DNA of 64,000 nucleotides from Gerris lacustris (Eukaryota > Arthropoda > Insecta > Hemiptera > Gerridae). Made by a program: the position numbers and the translations under genes. The stretch lies in contig OX578283.1 in NCBI GenBank assembly GCA_951217055.1, positions 67,598,475 through 67,662,474 of the forward strand. Direction: 5' to 3'. The notes under the pieces were generated by a model that had not been told where the DNA came from, did not search any database, and was given only the letters and a program-made list of their open reading frames with translations. Position 1 is the stretch's first letter. Every line of letters starts with the position of its first letter. This document shows, piece after piece, positions 60,516-64,000 of this stretch.

Positions 60516-60617
60516 AGTTGTTATTTCTTATTTTTAATTATTATTTTATTTTTAATTTTCATTGGTTTCGTATTATTTTAGCCATAGGCTGTGATTTGTA
60601 TTAGTTCAAAAGAAAGG

Positions 60618-60657
60618 AATAAATGAGGCCTGTTAATTTTTGATCTTAAGCAATAAA
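60618..60657 (+). terminator. Polyadenylation signals of PPP4R4
   Basis: AATAAA at 60618-60623 and 60652-60657, 100-140 bp past the stop; a third at 60777-60782. Any could be used. Confidence 0.6.
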
Positions 60658-60789
60658 TAGAATTATTTATTTAATTTAAAAAAAAAATGAAAGAATTTAT
60701 TTGATCTACGTTTTTATTTTAAATTGTTAATTTATCATCTTTCTTTATTATTATTATTATTTTTTTTTTTGTGAACAATAAAATTATTT

Positions 60790-61360
60790 TAGAATAAAAA
60801 TTTTAAAAACAAATTATGATCTTCCAAAATATAATATTATATTGGTGTGTTTGTTAATATGTTTGTTTTAATGTTTAGATTATATTTATTGTTGTTTTTT
60901 AAATTAAAAGGTGTCAATCGCAACTTATTCTATATATGTTTAGATTATATTAAAAAAAAAGAAAATGTTATTGAAAATTCTTATTATATATGATTTTATT
61001 TTGTAAATTAAAGGAAAAATATAAAACTTAATATCATTTATAAAGAAGTTACCAAATTTAATTAAGAATGGTTTATTGATTTATTTATTACTTTGAAATA
61101 ATTAAATTGGTGGGATTAATTTTGATTTTTTAATTTATACCTTCAATAATGTTATTTTTTTTTGTCATTAATCGTTGTAATTTGTATTAATAATATTAAT
61201 AATTAAATTTGTTTTAGGGTTTTTATTTTTTTTTTTTAAAAAAAAGAAAGCTAAGTTAATATTAAGATTAAAATTTAATTAAATTTATCCTAATTATTAT
61301 TGAGATCCATCCGATAATTCCACTTTGTTTGAATTAAGGTTAATCTCCGTAAATTTTTAA
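60790..61360. other. Intergenic/3' flank, nothing recognised
   Basis: Extremely AT-rich sequence with homopolymer runs. No ORF or repeat ends. Confidence 0.5.
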
Positions 61361-61362
61361 TA

Positions 61363-62986
61363 TAGTAGAGCGTCTATTATCCGAACTAATGTTGTGTAGG
61401 GTGGTTCAGATGATAAAAAATTTGGATAATCAAAAATCACCAAAAAATTAAGGAACATAATGAAAGATGTAAAATAAATTAATTGCGTTTGTACATAGAG
61501 CATCTTTGTTCATTTATCTGTAGTAAATAGTGTAAAAAATATAACTATACAGCAAATTATGCTTTTTTAAAGATTTTTTTTTAAGCCTGTGGCATTTGAT
61601 TTTTATAATAAAGCCAGTTCGGATAATTGAATGTTCAGATGACTGACAGGATAATTGAACGTTCAGATAAATGACGTTTGGATAATTGAATGTTCAGATA
61701 TCTGAGGTTTGCATAATTGAACATTTGGATAATTGAACTTTCAGATAACTAACTTGGATAATTGAACGTTCAGATAACTGACACTTGGATAATTGTATTG
61801 TTCAGGTAACATTTGATTTTTATAATAAAGCCATTTCGGATAATTGAACGTTCAGATAAATGACGTTTGGATAATTGAATGTTCAGATATCTGAGGTTTG
61901 CATAATTGAACATTTGGATAATTGAACTTTCAGATAACTAACTTGGATAATTGAACGTTCAGATAACTGACATTTGGATGACTGTATTTTTCAGATAACT
62001 GACGTTCGGATAATTGAATGTTCAGATATCTGACGTTTGCATAATTGAACATTTGGATAATTGAACTTTCAGATAACTGACTTGGATAATTGAATGTTCA
62101 GATAACTGACATTTGGATGACTGTATTTTTCAGATAACTGACGTTTGGATAATTGAATGTTCAGATATCTGACATTTGGATAATTGTATTGTTCAGATAA
62201 CTGAAGTTTGAATAATTGAGCATTCTAATAACTGACATTCGGATAATTGTATTGTTCAGATAACTGAAGTTTGAATAATTGAGCTTTCAGATAACTTACG
62301 TTTCGGATAATAGTATTGTTCAGATAACTGAAGTTTGAATAATTGAGCATTCTAATAACTGACATTCGGATAATTGTATTGTTCAGATAACTGAAGTTTG
62401 AATAATTGAGCATTCAGATAACTTACGTTTCGGATAATAGTATTGTTCAGATAACTGAAGTTTGAATAATTGAGCATTCTAATAACTGACATTCGGATAA
62501 TTGTATTGTTCAGATAACTGAAGTTTGAATAATTAAGCATTCAGATAACTGACATTTGGATAATTGTATTGTTCAGATAACTGAAGTTTGAATAATTGAG
62601 CATTCAGATAACTGACATTCGGATAATTGTATTGTTCAGATAACTGAAGTTTGAATAATTGAGCGTTCAGATAACTGACATTCGGATAATTGTATTGTTC
62701 AGATAACTGAAGTTTGAATAATTGAGCATTCAGATAACTTACGTTTCGGATAATTGTATTGTTCAGATAACTGAAGTTTGAATAATTGAGCATTCAGATA
62801 ACTTACGTTTCAGATAATAGTATTGTTCAGATAACTGAAGTTTGAATAATTGAGCATTCTAATAACTGACATTCGGATAATTGTATTGTTCAGATAACTG
62901 ACGTTTGCATAATTGAAGGTTTAGATAACTGACTTGGATAATTGAACGTTCAGATAACTGACGTTCGGATAATTGTTGCTCTACTA
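61363..62986. mobile_element. pogo-like element whose interior is a satellite
   Basis: Termini TAGTAGAGCGTCTATTATCC and GGATAATTGTTGCTCTACTA with TA duplications. Between about 61615 and 62965 is a tandem array. Confidence 0.8.
61615..62965. repeat. Satellite of GGATAATTGA / CAGATAACTGA units, 63-bp higher-order period
   Basis: The basic unit of about 30 bp (GGATAATTGAACGTTCAGAT, AACTGAC) becomes a 63-bp higher-order unit in the right half (GTTCAGATAACTGAAGTTTG ... GGATAATTGTATT). 63 bp is 21 codons, which explains long repetitive minus-strand frames (MLNYSNFSYLNNTIIR). The GGATAATTG core is the inner part of the element's own TIR. Confidence 0.92.
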
Positions 62987-62989
62987 TAT

Positions 62990-63387
62990 TTCCAATTCTT
63001 GATCTGAGTTGCTGTAACCTCTCGTAGAACATCAGTTATCAATAAAGCTCCTCCATTTAGTTACGTTAGCTGCTGTCGTTATTACTTCATTCCTGATTCT
63101 GCCTCCTTCTAATTCCTTTATGTGGAATTGTCTTTGCCAAGTTTGCTTGACCTATTCTTCTCTTCTTCTTCTTTGTCGCCATAAAGGTTTTAATCTAATC
63201 TTTCCTCTAATTTAATTTTTTTAATAACATAATTTCTCTTTCTTAGCATCTACTCAAATGAATTCCATTTCTGCTATTTAAACTAAATGGGCATCTCAGT
63301 TTCTCCTCTTATCTCTAACACTTCTATTTCCAAATACATATTAAATCATTTTCTTAATACAATTTTTTTTTTTTTTTATATTACGTC
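62990..63387. other. 3' intergenic, nothing recognised
   Basis: Slightly less AT-rich, pyrimidine-rich stretches (63150-63310). No ORF of note. Confidence 0.45.
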
Positions 63388-63635
63388 GGCTTGGTGGAAA
63401 AACTCATCAAGTCATTTTTTTCCCCCCAAAATGAGTTTTATTTAGAGAACTGAAGTTTTGTATGTCTACTTTCTTGTGGAAGAACTTAGCTATCATTTAA
63501 AAAAAAAAGAAAATATATTTTAGATTTACCTACTTCTTTTTGTCAATTTAAAAAAGAGGCAGTAAGAAAAAAGAGCTAAAAATCGCTATTTCCAAAATTG
63601 TTATTTTTTGACTTAATCAGTTTTTCCACCAAGTC
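63388..63635. mobile_element. Small TIR element (MITE)
   Basis: CTTGGTGGAAAAACTCATCA at the left and TCAGTTTTTCCACCAAG at the right, with AAGTCA/TGACTT just inside, about 248 bp. No clear target duplication. Confidence 0.65.
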
Positions 63636-64000
63636 CATGATTATATGTTATTTATTTTTTCGAAGTATAATGTATTTTTTATGAACTAATATCATGTTTT
63701 GCATATATATAAAAAAATAACTAATGTTACTATATTATAAGTAAAACAAAAATTACTTATAACTTACTTAAACAAATTATTCATATTATAAAATTATTTT
63801 TGTTTTCAAAAATTACTATTTATGTATGATAAAATGCTTTAAATATTTATCTGTTAAAATTGTAGTTGATAAAATAGTTATTTATTTGATTTTGGTTTTA
63901 AAAACTTTTTTTTGGTTTATAGACTTTGTTAAAGGTTATTTGATGTTTTTTTTTTCTAAATTTATTGAATTTACAAATGCTAAAGATTAATTTTCTTTTA
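63636..64000. other. AT-rich window end
   Basis: No feature supported. Confidence 0.5.

Noticed and set aside
8222..60515. Identification of the large gene as a PP2A scaffold (PPP2R1) subunit
   Set aside because: The HEAT layout and specific segments follow PPP4R4 exon by exon, and the gene lacks the regular 15-repeat pattern with the family-typical PR65 sequence.
62225..62793. MLNYSNFSYLNN repeat proteins on the minus strand
   Set aside because: Read from the 63-bp satellite; periodic frames without independent support.

Overview
This is a fragment of an AT-rich animal genome, almost certainly an insect. The evidence is two spliced metazoan genes with GT-AG introns, dense DNA-transposon debris, a Ty3/gypsy element, Jockey-type LINE remains and mariner, hAT and piggyBac relics. 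The repeat repertoire reminds me of Hemiptera, but I cannot fix the order from sequence alone.

Layout. (1) 1-7475, minus strand: the 5' half of GTF2H2 (p44/Ssl1 subunit of TFIIH). Four coding exons (190 codons) are visible. The rest of the gene lies beyond position 1. (2) 7476-8221: a 746-bp divergent intergenic region, presumably the shared promoter. (3) 8222-60515, plus strand: one gene of about 52 kb, which I assign to PPP4R4 (regulatory subunit 4 of protein phosphatase 4, a HEAT-repeat protein). I could place 19 coding exons. Their phases all join and give 2,925 nt, that is 974 residues plus a stop. Exons are only about 6% of the gene; the rest is intron filled with mobile elements. (4) 60516-64000: 3' UTR, polyadenylation signals, a pogo-like element carrying a 1.35-kb satellite, and a small inverted-repeat element.

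Mobile elements. The best preserved is a 4.2-kb LTR retrotransposon on the minus strand (48454-52655) in PPP4R4 intron 16. It has two identical 136-bp LTRs, a 4-bp target duplication, a primer site matching the 3' end of tRNA-Trp, a Gag CHCC zinc motif, an A AAA AAC slippery heptamer and an unbroken 1,002-codon pol. These traits place it in the CsRn1 group of Ty3/gypsy. Other elements include six hAT-type elements with 8-bp duplications or transposase traces, mariner/IS630 and pogo-like elements with TA sites, piggyBac-like elements with TTAA sites, Harbinger-like elements with 3-bp sites, three copies of a possible Crypton derivative, and several foldback elements. Nesting is deep: intron 9 holds an element inside an element inside an element.

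The most unusual signal is a dispersed family whose tip is a two-tier hairpin. The stem arms differ between copies but still pair. In most copies the hairpin is followed by TTATA and a GTCTGTC tract, and in some by tandem units carrying YY1/Pho-like AAGATGGCGG motifs. Also notable are tRNA-promoter-bearing inverted-repeat elements, and two unrelated short-TIR elements whose interiors have become satellites built from their own terminal motifs.

The two host genes are not functionally coupled in any way the sequence shows: one acts in transcription and nucleotide-excision repair, the other in cytoplasmic phosphatase regulation. They probably share only a promoter region.
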